Shown piece after piece: positions 31,090 through 39,767 of a stretch of DNA of 64,000 nt; position 1 is the first letter of the stretch, and every line of letters begins with the position of its first letter. Position numbers and translations under genes: made by a program. This DNA is from UBA7803 sp034522075 (GTDB lineage: Bacteria; Pseudomonadota; Gammaproteobacteria; Pseudomonadales; Azotimanducaceae). The notes under the pieces were generated by a model. It saw only the letters and a program-made list of their open reading frames with translations. It searched no databases and had not been told where the DNA came from. The stretch covers positions 1 to 64,000 of the forward strand of contig JAXHLO010000009.1 of NCBI GenBank assembly GCA_034522075.1. Direction: 5' to 3'.

Positions 31090-31446
31090 ATGGCTGTCAA
31101 CGTGAGTACGGAGTGCCTTTTCTGCAAAATCGTCGAGCGCGAACTGCCGTCGGACATCGTCTTCGAGGACGACGAGCTGCTGGCCTTTCGTGACATCAAC
31201 CCCCAGGCGCCGACCCACATGCTGGTGGTGCCCAAGCGCCACATCCCCACGGTCAACGATCTGACCGACGGCGACGCCGACACGGTGGGCCGGCTGGTGC
31301 TGCGGGCCCGGACCCTGGCCGAGGACGAGGGCCTGGCCGAGGCCGGCTACCGGCTGGTGCTGAACTGCAACCGCGATGGCGGCCAGACCGTCTACCATGT
31401 GCACCTGCATCTGCTGGGCGGGCGCCCCATGAAGGGGCTGGGCTGA
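31090..31446 (+). CDS. hinT: Histidine-triad nucleotide-binding protein
   Basis: HIT-family purine nucleoside phosphoramidase, 118 residues. CLFCKIVERELPSDIVFEDD is the usual start and TVYHVHLHLLGGRPM is the histidine triad (HxHxH). Zinc-binding-type CxxC is present near the N-terminus. Its stop overlaps the coq7 start (TGATG), so both are translated from one message. Confidence 0.95.
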   Translation: MAVNVSTECLFCKIVERELPSDIVFEDDELLAFRDINPQAPTHMLVVPKRHIPTVNDLTDGDADTVGRLVLRARTLAEDEGLAEAGYRLVLNCNRDGGQTVYHVHLHLLGGRPMKGLG

Positions 31447-32087
31447 TGGCCCGGGATCCGCAGACCCTGGCGGACAGCCTCATCGGGCAGTTCGACCGGG
31501 CCCTGCGCACGCTGTCCGGCCAGCATGCCAGCCGCCGCCCGAGCCCGGCGCGGGAACTGGTTGAGCCAGAGCTGGAAACGGCTGAGGGCAGCCACGCCGC
31601 CGGTCTCATGCGGGTCAATCACACCGGCGAGATCTGTGCCCAGGCGCTGTATCAGGGCCAGGCGCTCACTGCCCGGGACCCGGCGGTGCGCCGTGCTCTG
31701 CTCGATGCCGCCGCGGAAGAGACCGACCACCTGGCCTGGTGCGAGGGCCGCCTGCGGGAACTCGCCAGCCGCCCCAGTGTGCTCAATCCCGCTTTCTATG
31801 CCGCCTCGTTCAGCATGGGCGCCGTAACCGGTCTGCTCGGCGACAAGGTCAGCCTGGGCTTCGTCGAGGCCACGGAAGACCAGGTCTGCCGGCACCTCGA
31901 GGCACATCTCGAGGCCCTGCCGGAGGCGGATGTGCGCAGCCGCGAGATCGTGCGCCACATGCGCGACGACGAAGCGCGTCACGGCTCCGAAGCCCTGGCC
32001 CGCGGCGGGGTCGAGTTCCCCGGCCCGCTCAAGCAGGCCATGAGGCTGCTGTCGCGGGTGATGACGGAGACCACCTACCGGGTCTAG
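31446..32087 (+). CDS. coq7: Ubiquinone biosynthesis hydroxylase Coq7
   Basis: Di-iron monooxygenase for the last hydroxylation in ubiquinone synthesis. 213 residues. The iron-binding Glu/His residues lie in MRVNHTGEICAQALYQGQAL, AAEETDHLAWCEGRL, EATEDQVCRHLEAHLE and RHMRDDEARHGSEA. The four-helix layout is complete. This indicates an aerobic quinone chain; gammaproteobacteria use either Coq7 or UbiF for this step. Coupled to hinT by overlap. Confidence 0.95.
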   Translation: MARDPQTLADSLIGQFDRALRTLSGQHASRRPSPARELVEPELETAEGSHAAGLMRVNHTGEICAQALYQGQALTARDPAVRRALLDAAAEETDHLAWCEGRLRELASRPSVLNPAFYAASFSMGAVTGLLGDKVSLGFVEATEDQVCRHLEAHLEALPEADVRSREIVRHMRDDEARHGSEALARGGVEFPGPLKQAMRLLSRVMTETTYRV

Positions 32088-32294
32088 GGTTACCCTATCC
32101 TCGCGTTGTATTTTTGCGCGCATCCCGGCAATTCCCCGATCTCGAGGCTCGAGGCCGTGATCTCCGGCGAGTCTCGACCGTGATCCATGACCACTCATTC
32201 TGCCAAATGGCCCCGTTTGTCGACTGCGTCACACCGGAATCGGAATTCTTTGCCATAGTTAGGTTGGCAACCGGTTACGAAGGAGCGAACCACA

Positions 32295-33008
32295 ATGCTT
32301 GCATCCAGGAATTCTCAGACGACGGGCGGAATGGCGGGGCGATCAGGCCCGGGCCGCCCACTGATGGCCAAAGGCTTCAACACCGGCGCTGCAGAGGAAG
32401 AAGGTCATCTCGACGCTTTCCTGGCTGCGGCGCATCGGCGCAAATACCCGGCCAAGAGCACGTTGATCTATGCCGGCGACAAGAGCGACTCCATCTATTA
32501 CATCCTCAAGGGCTCGGTGACCGTGCTCGTGGAGGACGAGTCGGGCCGCGAGATCATCGTCTCTTACCTGAACAAGGGCGATTTCTTCGGCGAGATGCCG
32601 CTGTTTACCGAAGACACGCCGCGTTCGGCGTGGGTGAAGGCCAAGTCGGAGTGCGAAGTGGCCGAGCTGTCCTACGCCAAGTTCCGCGAGCTCGCGGAAA
32701 AGCACACCGAGCTGCTCTATGCGGTGGGCCGGCAGATGGCCGAGCGCCTGACCCGCACCACCCAGAAAGTCAGCGACCTGGCGTTTCTCGACGTCACCGG
32801 CCGCGTGGCCCGCACGTTGCTCGAACTGACCAAGCAGCCGGACGCCATGACCCATCCCGACGGCATGCAGATCAAGATCACCCGCCAGGAAATCGGCCGC
32901 ATCGTCGGCTGCTCCCGGGAGATGGTCGGCCGCGTGCTGAAGACCCTGGTGGATCAGGGCCTGGTGTCGGTGAAGGGCAAGACCATGGTGGTGTTCGGCA
33001 CGCGCTAG
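32295..33008 (+). CDS. crp: cAMP receptor protein family global regulator
   Basis: 237 residues. Cyclic-nucleotide domain: KSDSIYYILKGSVTVLVEDE, GDFFGEMPLFTEDTPRSAWV with the Glu and Arg-Ser pair that bind cAMP, and TTQKVSDLAFLDVTGRVART with the Thr of the C-helix. The helix-turn-helix is KITRQEIGRIVGCSREMVGR, keeping the R-E-x-V-x-R recognition pattern of Crp/Vfr. A roughly 30-residue N-terminal extension is present compared with E. coli Crp; ATG 32,367-type internal starts are possible. Its stop lies 3 bp inside the convergent trpC end, and a REP palindrome follows. Confidence 0.9.
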   Translation: MLASRNSQTTGGMAGRSGPGRPLMAKGFNTGAAEEEGHLDAFLAAAHRRKYPAKSTLIYAGDKSDSIYYILKGSVTVLVEDESGREIIVSYLNKGDFFGEMPLFTEDTPRSAWVKAKSECEVAELSYAKFRELAEKHTELLYAVGRQMAERLTRTTQKVSDLAFLDVTGRVARTLLELTKQPDAMTHPDGMQIKITRQEIGRIVGCSREMVGRVLKTLVDQGLVSVKGKTMVVFGTR

Positions 33009-33877
33009 GGCTTGCTCTGCCCTGTGGGAGCGACTTTCCGGGTCGCGATCTGGAGATCGCTCCCACAGAGGCTAGCCGCATGGCTCAAGCCGAACAACCC
33101 CCGCAGCGCCGCACCCGGGTCGTCGGCCCGCATGAAGGCCTCCCCCACGAGAAATGCATGAACGCCGGCCTGGTGCATGGCCGCCACGTCGGCGGTCGTG
33201 TGGATGCCGCTTTCGGTGACGGCGAGCACGCCTTCGGGCAGCTCCCGGCACAGCTCGAAGGTGGTCTCCAGCCGGGTCTCGAAGGTACGCAGGTCGCGGT
33301 TGTTGATGCCCACCAGGCGGGGCGACAGGGTCAGCGCCTGCTCCAGTTCCGCGGCATCGTGCACTTCCACCAGCACGTCGAGGCCTTCCTCCTGCGCCTG
33401 GGCGTAAAGCGAGCGCAGTTGCCCGGCATCCAGCGCGGCGACGATGAGCAGCAGACAGTCAGCGCCGATCGCCCGGGTCTGGGTGACCTGATAGGGATCG
33501 ATGATGAAATCCTTGCGCAGAACGGGCAGCTCGGCGACACGGCGGGCGGCCTGCAGATGTTCGTCGGCGCCGCAGAAGAAGTCCCGGTCGGTGAGCACCG
33601 ACAGGCAGGTGGCGCCGGCGGCCTGATAGGCGGCGGCGATGGCCGCCGGGTCGAAGTCGGCGCGGATCACGCCCCGGCTCGGTGAGGCCTTCTTGATCTC
33701 GGCGATGACGGCGCTGCTGCCGGGTACGGCGGCGCGGCACAGCGCGTCGGCGAAGCCGCGCACGGGCGCTGCCTGCCGGGCCCGGGCCGCCAGGTCTGCG
33801 CTGGGCGTGCGGCGTCTGTGCTCGGCGATCTCCTCGCGCTTCCTGGCCACGATGGTGTCGAGAATGGTGGCGCTCAT
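33005..33877 (-). CDS. trpC: Indole-3-glycerol phosphate synthase with REP-encoded C-terminal tail
   Basis: Fourth step specific to tryptophan synthesis. 290 residues, about 20 longer than usual. Motifs: VIAEIKKASPSRGVIRADFD (catalytic Lys/Ser), VLRKDFIIDPYQV, VEVHDAAELEQAL, LVGINNRDLRTF and VTESGIHTTADVAAM, all intact. The family end is normally near GAALRGLFG; here translation continues through a palindromic repeat as LCGSDLQIATRKVAP and TGQSKP before the stop. It overlaps the trpD stop by 4 bp, and trpG-trpD-trpC form a coupled operon. The extra tail probably dangles off the barrel and is tolerated. Confidence 0.95.
   Translation of the reverse strand: MSATILDTIVARKREEIAEHRRRTPSADLAARARQAAPVRGFADALCRAAVPGSSAVIAEIKKASPSRGVIRADFDPAAIAAAYQAAGATCLSVLTDRDFFCGADEHLQAARRVAELPVLRKDFIIDPYQVTQTRAIGADCLLLIVAALDAGQLRSLYAQAQEEGLDVLVEVHDAAELEQALTLSPRLVGINNRDLRTFETRLETTFELCRELPEGVLAVTESGIHTTADVAAMHQAGVHAFLVGEAFMRADDPGAALRGLFGLSHAASLCGSDLQIATRKVAPTGQSKP
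33022..33068. repeat. REP/BIME-like palindrome, copy 1 (inside trpC 3' end)
   Basis: Imperfect inverted repeat of 47 bp. The left arm CTGTGGGAGCGACTTTCC pairs with the right arm GGAGATCGCTCCCACAG around a central GGGTCGCGATC. It lies just past the crp stop and is read on the minus strand as the last 16 or so residues of TrpC. It could also act as a two-way transcription terminator between the convergent genes. Confidence 0.8.
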
Positions 33878-34861
33878 GACGCCCCCAGCTCCGAGGTGAG
33901 ACGAACCAGCTCGTCCAGGCGTTCCTGTGCCAGGCCGGCGCCGATGGCTTCCCGCGCCCGTTTGACGCCGTCGCTCAGGCTCGCGGCCACGCCGGCGGCA
34001 TAGATGGCCGCGCCGGCGTTGAGGCTGACGATGTCGGCGGCCGCGGAGTCGGCTTCCGTGAGCGCCCGGCGGACCAGCGCCAGGCTCGATTCCGGCGAAT
34101 CGGAGCGCAATTCCGCGGCCGGGCGGCGGCTGATGCCGAAATCTTCCGGGGCGATCTCGAAGCCGTCGATGCGGCCGTCTTTCAGTTCGACCACGTAGGT
34201 GCTGGCGTCCAGGGCGATCTCGTCCAGGCCGTTGCTGTGCACCACCAGCACGTGCTCGGCATCGAGCAGCTTCAATACCCGGGCCAGGGTTTCCTGAAAC
34301 TGCGGATTGAACACGCCGATCACCTGACGGCGGGCGCCGGCGGGATTGGTCAGCGGGCCCAGCAGATTCATCAGCGTACGCACCCCCAGCTCCTGGCGCA
34401 CCGGCGCGGCATGTTTCATGGCGCCGTGGTGGGCCTGGGCGAACAGGAATCCCACCCCCACCTCGCGGATGCAGCGGGCGATCTGCTCCGGGGTCAGGGC
34501 GAGATTCACGCCGGCGGCTTCCAGCACGTCGGCGCTGCCGCTGGCGCTGGTCATCTTGCGATTGCCGTGTTTGGCCACGTGGGCGCCGGCGGCGGCAGCC
34601 ACGAAGGCGGCGGCGGTGGAGACGTTGAAGAGTTTCGCGCCGCTGCCGCCGGTGCCGCAGGTATCCACCAGATGAGGCACGTCCACCGTGACCCGGGTGG
34701 ACAGCGCGCGCATGGTTTCGGCCGCGCCGGCGATCTCCTCGGCGGTCTCGCCCTTCAGGCGGAAGCCCATGAGCAGGGCGCCGATCTGCGCCGGCGTGGC
34801 CTCTCCCGACATCACCTGGGCGAACACCTGGCGGGACTCGGCCTGACTGAGCGTCTGGTGC

Positions 34862-35479
<618 letters not shown>

Positions 35480-35551
35480 GGGATGTTTATCCGTTTGATG
35501 TGTAATGGTCTTTGTGTTGGATCGATCGGTCCGTTGTTATCCCGCCCACCT

Positions 35552-35854
35552 TCAGGCTGCTGCTTCATTGTGACGCGGGAGCTTTCGTAGTTTTGCAGCG
35601 GCGGCACGCTGCGCGACGCGCAAGTCGTATCGTGCTTGCAGGTTCATCCACATCTCGGCGCTCGTGCCGAAGTAGTGGCCGAGCAGAATGGCTGTCTCAG
35701 CCGTGACCGAACGCTCTTCGTTGACGATACCGGTAATGCGGTTGGCCGGAATCTTCAGATCCTTGGCAATCCGGTAAGCAGAGAGATCCAGCGGCTCGAG
35801 AAACTCCTCGCGCAGGATTTCGCCAGGGTGTACCGGCGCCAGTTTCTTGCTCAT
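35552..35854 (-). CDS. higA: HigA-family antitoxin (orphan)
   Basis: XRE-type helix-turn-helix antitoxin, 100 residues: KLAPVHPGEILREEFLEPLD, LSAYRIAKDLKIPANRITGI and YFGTSAEMWMNLQARYDL are diagnostic HigA motifs. In higBA pairs the toxin gene lies just upstream; here only a short remnant of it is found (35,887-35,940). The gene ends 72 bp before trpG and is transcribed in the same direction, so it may add transcripts into the trp operon. The frame is intact, so the antitoxin may still be made and could act on other HigB toxins (inference). Confidence 0.9.
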   Translation of the reverse strand: MSKKLAPVHPGEILREEFLEPLDLSAYRIAKDLKIPANRITGIVNEERSVTAETAILLGHYFGTSAEMWMNLQARYDLRVAQRAAAAKLRKLPRHNEAAA

Positions 35855-35886
35855 TGTCGGCCTCCGTTCAATGCTCAGACTCTGAT

Positions 35887-35940
35887 TCAGCCCGGCTCTG
35901 CAAAGTTCTCAGTGTCTCGACACCGGAACGTCGTAATCAC
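35887..35940 (-). pseudogene. higB: Remnant of the HigB toxin N-terminus
   Basis: GTG 35,940 opens a frame of 17 codons reading VITTFRCRDTENFAEPG before a stop. HigB/RelE-type toxins of this family begin MI-x-S-F-x-C-K-D-T-E-x-L/F, so this looks like the first 14-15 residues of higB, with the rest deleted. It lies 32 bp upstream of higA, where the toxin should be. A leader peptide by chance is the alternative. Confidence 0.5.
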
Positions 35941-36224
35941 GATCTTTCGTCTGACCTAAACCGGCATTATGAGTCCCGTACATAGCTACATCAAACGTAA
36001 CTATTCACGATTCAGCCTCGAGTTCGTCCCGAACGGACGCGCACTGCGCCCTGCCAGCACGGCTGCTGCGGCCAGAGCGGCGAGATGATCCGCGCCGAAC
36101 AACACAAAACCGGGACCCTGCTCCACAGGCTGGCTCGTGGCATGATGGACACCCGTGCGGAACCTACCGGGCGGCGCAGGTCCAAGGCATCACGGAGCGT
36201 GTTGCAACGAGGGAGAAAACAGGC

Positions 36225-36710
36225 ATGAGCAAGTGGGTCAATGGTGCCCTGCTGCTGACGGCGGCTCTGGCGGGCGGCTGCGCGAGCGTCGAGGCCACCC
36301 AGGAGGAACGCCAGGCGCGGGAAGCGGCGAAGAAGGAGAGCATTCAGGACATTCTCAGTCAGCCGCTGGCCAACGAAGACTATTCCGAGGAAGAACGCTG
36401 TCTGTCTACCTATTCCTATCGCAGCGTCGATGTCCTCGACGACCAGCACGTCCTGTTCAAGGGTACGGGCGGGCGCCTGTGGCTGAATACCCTGCGGCAG
36501 CGCTGTGTCGGCCTGCGCGCCCAGGATACCCTGAGCTTCGAGCTGCGGGACAATCGGCTGTGCGACATGGACCGCTTCGAGTCCGTGGATACCTTCGCCT
36601 ACATGACCCGCACCAGCGCCACCTGCACGCTCGGGAAATTCTCGCCGGTGACGGCGGAACAGGTACAGGCCATCGAGGCGGCTGTGAAAGAGTCGCGTCA
36701 GCGCAACTGA
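36225..36710 (+). CDS. DUF6491-like lipoprotein
   Basis: 161 residues with a lipoprotein signal (VNGALLLTAALAGGCASVEA; lipobox AGGC, Cys at 20). A Gln/Glu-rich helix follows, then a domain with ERCLSTYSYRSVDVLDDQHV, LWLNTLRQRCVGLRAQDTLS and FELRDNRLCDMDRF, four Cys in total that could form two disulfides. This arrangement fits the DUF6491 family, function unknown. ATG 36,225 follows GGGAG. About 280 bp upstream up to the higB remnant holds no gene; an AT-rich stretch near 35,960-36,010 may contain promoters. Confidence 0.65.
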   Translation: MSKWVNGALLLTAALAGGCASVEATQEERQAREAAKKESIQDILSQPLANEDYSEEERCLSTYSYRSVDVLDDQHVLFKGTGGRLWLNTLRQRCVGLRAQDTLSFELRDNRLCDMDRFESVDTFAYMTRTSATCTLGKFSPVTAEQVQAIEAAVKESRQRN

Positions 36711-36726
36711 AGCCCGGCAGCGGGCC

Positions 36727-37227
36727 TCAGGGCGTTTCCCGGAGGATGGCCTGCACGCCCGCCAGGGCGATGGCAACCGCCTGCTGTCGAACCTCGGCGC
36801 GGTTGCCGCTGAGTTGATGGCGCGCGCTGTGTACGCACTGGGGCTGCGGGTCGGCCATGGCCCAGGCGAACCACACGGTGCCCACCGGCGCCAGCAGATC
36901 GCCGCCGTCCGGGCCGGCCACGCCGGTCACCGAGACGCTTACGCCGGCATCGCAGGCGGCCAGCGCGCCCTCGGCCATTTCCCGGGCGGTGGGTTCACTC
37001 ACCGCCCCATGGCTGTCCAGAGTCTGTTGCTGCACGCCGATCATGCGGATCTTGGCCGACAGCCGATAGGTCACGAAGGCCCCTTCGAACCATGTGGAGC
37101 TGCCGGGTACGCCGGTGAGTTCGGCGGCGATCATGCCGCCGGTGCAGGATTCCGCAGTGACCAGAGTTATCCCGCGGCTGCTGAGCAGCCGGGCCACATC
37201 GGCGATGAGTTGATTGTTGCCGTCCAT
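36727..37227 (-). CDS. pncC: Nicotinamide-nucleotide amidohydrolase (CinA C-terminal type)
   Basis: It deamidates NMN in the pyridine nucleotide cycle. 166 residues, the stand-alone PncC form. ITLVTAESCTGGMIAAELTG carries the catalytic Ser, FVTYRLSAKIRMIGV aligns with the usual YSN-x-K region though with Arg in place of Asn-type residues, and SVTGVAGPDGG is conserved. ATG 37,227 was chosen over an upstream ATG. It converges with the lipoprotein gene and diverges from the MMPL exporter. Confidence 0.9.
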   Translation of the reverse strand: MDGNNQLIADVARLLSSRGITLVTAESCTGGMIAAELTGVPGSSTWFEGAFVTYRLSAKIRMIGVQQQTLDSHGAVSEPTAREMAEGALAACDAGVSVSVTGVAGPDGGDLLAPVGTVWFAWAMADPQPQCVHSARHQLSGNRAEVRQQAVAIALAGVQAILRETP

Positions 37228-37334
37228 ACTCGAACAATAGCGCCCTCTCTGGCAGGCCGGACATCCGTATTTCCACGACAACGCTGAACAGACTCGCGGC
37301 CGGCTACCTGCGGCTGCTGGATTTCCCTCGTGCC

Positions 37335-39767
37335 GTGCTGGCCGTGATTGCGGGTGTCCTGCTGCTGTCCGCCTACTATGCCACGCACTTCAGCTTCGAT
37401 GCCTCCTCGGACACTCTGGTGGTGCAGGGCGATCCGGACCTGGCGGCCTATCTGCGCGTATCCGAGCGGTTCGGCGGCGACGAATTTCTGCTCATGACCT
37501 TCCGCCCGGACCAGGGCGATGCCCTCGAGCCGGAGAACCTGGAGACCCTGGCGGAGCTCGAAGACGATCTTCAGGCCGTCGACGGCGTGGCCGACGTCTT
37601 CTCCATACTGGACGTGCCGTTGCTGCAGAGTCCGCCGCTGCCGTTGACCGAGCTGGCGGAAGAGGTCCGTACGCTGCGCACCCCTGGGGTGGATCTCGAC
37701 CTGGCCCGCGAAGAACTCACCGGCAGTCCGCTGTTCCGCGATCTGCTCATTACCGACGACGCCGGCACCAGCGCGCTGCGTATCGATCTGGCCTTGTCCA
37801 GCGAGCTGACGTCGGTAGAGCAGAAGCGTGCCGAGCTGCGGGTGCGCCAGCGCGAGCTGGCGCAGCAAGGAAAAGAGCTGCCCGAGCAAGCCCAGCAGCG
37901 TCTCGACGAACTCGACGCACGCCAGGAGGTGCTGCGCGACGACTATCTCGCGGCCCGCGATCGCCTGATCGCCGAGGTGCGCGACATCCGCGACCGCTAC
38001 CGCGACCACGGTGAGCTGCATCTGGGCGGGGTTCCCATGATCTCCGCCGACATGGTGGCGTTCGTGAAGAGCGATCTGGCGGTTTTCGGTGTGGCCGTGG
38101 TGCTGCTCATCATGCTCATGCTGTTCGCCTTCTTCCGTCACTGGCGCTGGGTGGCGCTGCCCATCCTGACCAGCGTGGCCACGGTGCTCATTACCGTGGG
38201 CATTCTCGGCGCAGCCGACAAACCGGCCACCGTGGTGTCGTCCAACTTCGTCGCACTGCTGGCCATCATCACCACCTCGCTGACCATTCATCTCATTGTC
38301 CGTTACCGCGAGCTGACCTTCCGCCAGCCGGAGCTGACGCTGCGGGAGGTGGTACGCGAGACCATGGTGAGCAAGTTCGCGCCGTGCCTGTACAACGCCC
38401 TGACCACCGTGGCCGCCTTCGGCTCGCTCATGGCGGCAGACATCGTGCCGGTGGAGGATTTCGGCTTCATGATGTGCCTGGGGATCATGGTGGGGCTGAT
38501 CACTACGTTCACCTTCTTCCCGGCGGCTCTGCTGCTGCTGCCGTCCCGGGCCCCGGCTCCCGAACTCAATCGGGAGTTGACTCTCACCCGGGTGATGGGC
38601 GAGTTGTCGCGCTGGCGCTATGTGGGTATCACCGTGATCGGCGTGGTCTGTGCCGTGGTTGCCGCCTACGGCGTCAGCCGGGTGAGCATGGACAACCGCT
38701 TCCTCGATTACTTCTACGAAGACACCGACATCTATCAGGGCATGTATTTCGTCGACCGGCACCTGGGCGGCACCATTCCGTTCGATGTGGTGGTGACCTT
38801 CGACCCTTACGACCCGGTGGAGGAAGGCGACGACTTTTTCTTCGCCGGCGAGGAGACCTTTCCGGAGCGCTACTGGTTCACCCGCAGCAAGCTCGACCGC
38901 CTGCTGCGCCTGCACCGCTTCATCGATGAGCAACCCGGTGTAGGCAAGGTCGTGTCCGTTGCCTCCCTGGACATGATCGGCAGTCAGCTCAAAGACGGCG
39001 AACCGCTTTCCAGCGCCGAGATCGCCGGGGTGCTCGGCGCTTTACCGGAGAACCTGCGCGGCGACCTCATCGCACCCTACGCTCACCCGGAATCAGGCCA
39101 GATGCGGCTCAATGGCCGCATCATCGAGAGTGGGCCGAATTTCGACCGGGCCGACCTGGTTCGCAGGATCAAGGCTTTTGCCGTCGAGGAGCTGGGCTTC
39201 ACTCCCGAAGAGGTGGTGGTCACCGGCATGATGGTCATGTTCGACAACATGTTGAAGCAGCTTTTCGGTTCGCAGATCGACACCCTGGGCTACGTGCTGG
39301 CGGCGGTGCTGGTGATGTTCCTGGTGCTGCTGCGCTCCGTCACCTACGCCGTGCTCGGGGTCATTCCCAACATCCTGGCGGCGGCTGCCGTCATCGCCGT
39401 GATGGGTTATGCGGCCATTCCCCTGGACGTGATGACCATCACCATCGCCGCCATCGCCGTGGGCATCGGTGTGGATGGCGCCATCCATTACCTGCACCGC
39501 TTCCGCGAGGAACGTGAGAAGGAAGACGACGTTCGCCTGGCGGTGGCCTGGGCGCACGCGACCATCGGCCGCGCCCTGTACTTCACCACGCTCACGATCA
39601 TGGTGGGCTTCTCGGTGCTGACCCTGTCGAACTTCGTGCCGACCATTCTCTTCGGGCTGCTCACCGCGGTGGCCATGGGGCTGGCCCTGCTCGCCAACCT
39701 GCTGCTGCTGCCGAGCCTGCTGGTGCTGTTCCTCGGCGCGCCGCGGCGGGAGCTGCCGGTGCGTTAG
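37335..39767 (+). CDS. MMPL/RND-superfamily exporter
   Basis: A large inner-membrane protein of at least 810 residues with two repeats of one helix, a periplasmic domain and a five-helix bundle. The first helix is VLAVIAGVLLLSAYYATHF, then STLVVQGDPDLAAYL-like sequence typical of this predicted exporter family. The periplasmic part has a coiled coil near residues 165-205. The second bundle has the MMPL motif VGIGVDGAIHYLHRFREE, whose Asp probably takes part in proton coupling. The GTG at 37,335 would start within helix 1; the frame is open upstream to about 37,227 and LNRLAAGYLRLLDFPRAVLA looks like native N-terminus, but no ATG/GTG/TTG occurs there (an ATT at 37,269 fits). The substrate is unknown, possibly lipids. 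Confidence 0.8.
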   Translation: MLAVIAGVLLLSAYYATHFSFDASSDTLVVQGDPDLAAYLRVSERFGGDEFLLMTFRPDQGDALEPENLETLAELEDDLQAVDGVADVFSILDVPLLQSPPLPLTELAEEVRTLRTPGVDLDLAREELTGSPLFRDLLITDDAGTSALRIDLALSSELTSVEQKRAELRVRQRELAQQGKELPEQAQQRLDELDARQEVLRDDYLAARDRLIAEVRDIRDRYRDHGELHLGGVPMISADMVAFVKSDLAVFGVAVVLLIMLMLFAFFRHWRWVALPILTSVATVLITVGILGAADKPATVVSSNFVALLAIITTSLTIHLIVRYRELTFRQPELTLREVVRETMVSKFAPCLYNALTTVAAFGSLMAADIVPVEDFGFMMCLGIMVGLITTFTFFPAALLLLPSRAPAPELNRELTLTRVMGELSRWRYVGITVIGVVCAVVAAYGVSRVSMDNRFLDYFYEDTDIYQGMYFVDRHLGGTIPFDVVVTFDPYDPVEEGDDFFFAGEETFPERYWFTRSKLDRLLRLHRFIDEQPGVGKVVSVASLDMIGSQLKDGEPLSSAEIAGVLGALPENLRGDLIAPYAHPESGQMRLNGRIIESGPNFDRADLVRRIKAFAVEELGFTPEEVVVTGMMVMFDNMLKQLFGSQIDTLGYVLAAVLVMFLVLLRSVTYAVLGVIPNILAAAAVIAVMGYAAIPLDVMTITIAAIAVGIGVDGAIHYLHRFREEREKEDDVRLAVAWAHATIGRALYFTTLTIMVGFSVLTLSNFVPTILFGLLTAVAMGLALLANLLLLPSLLVLFLGAPRRELPVR

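Noticed and set aside
37167..38933. A 588-codon minus-strand frame
   Set aside because: It is antisense to the MMPL exporter and rich in Gln/His/Arg without any family signature.
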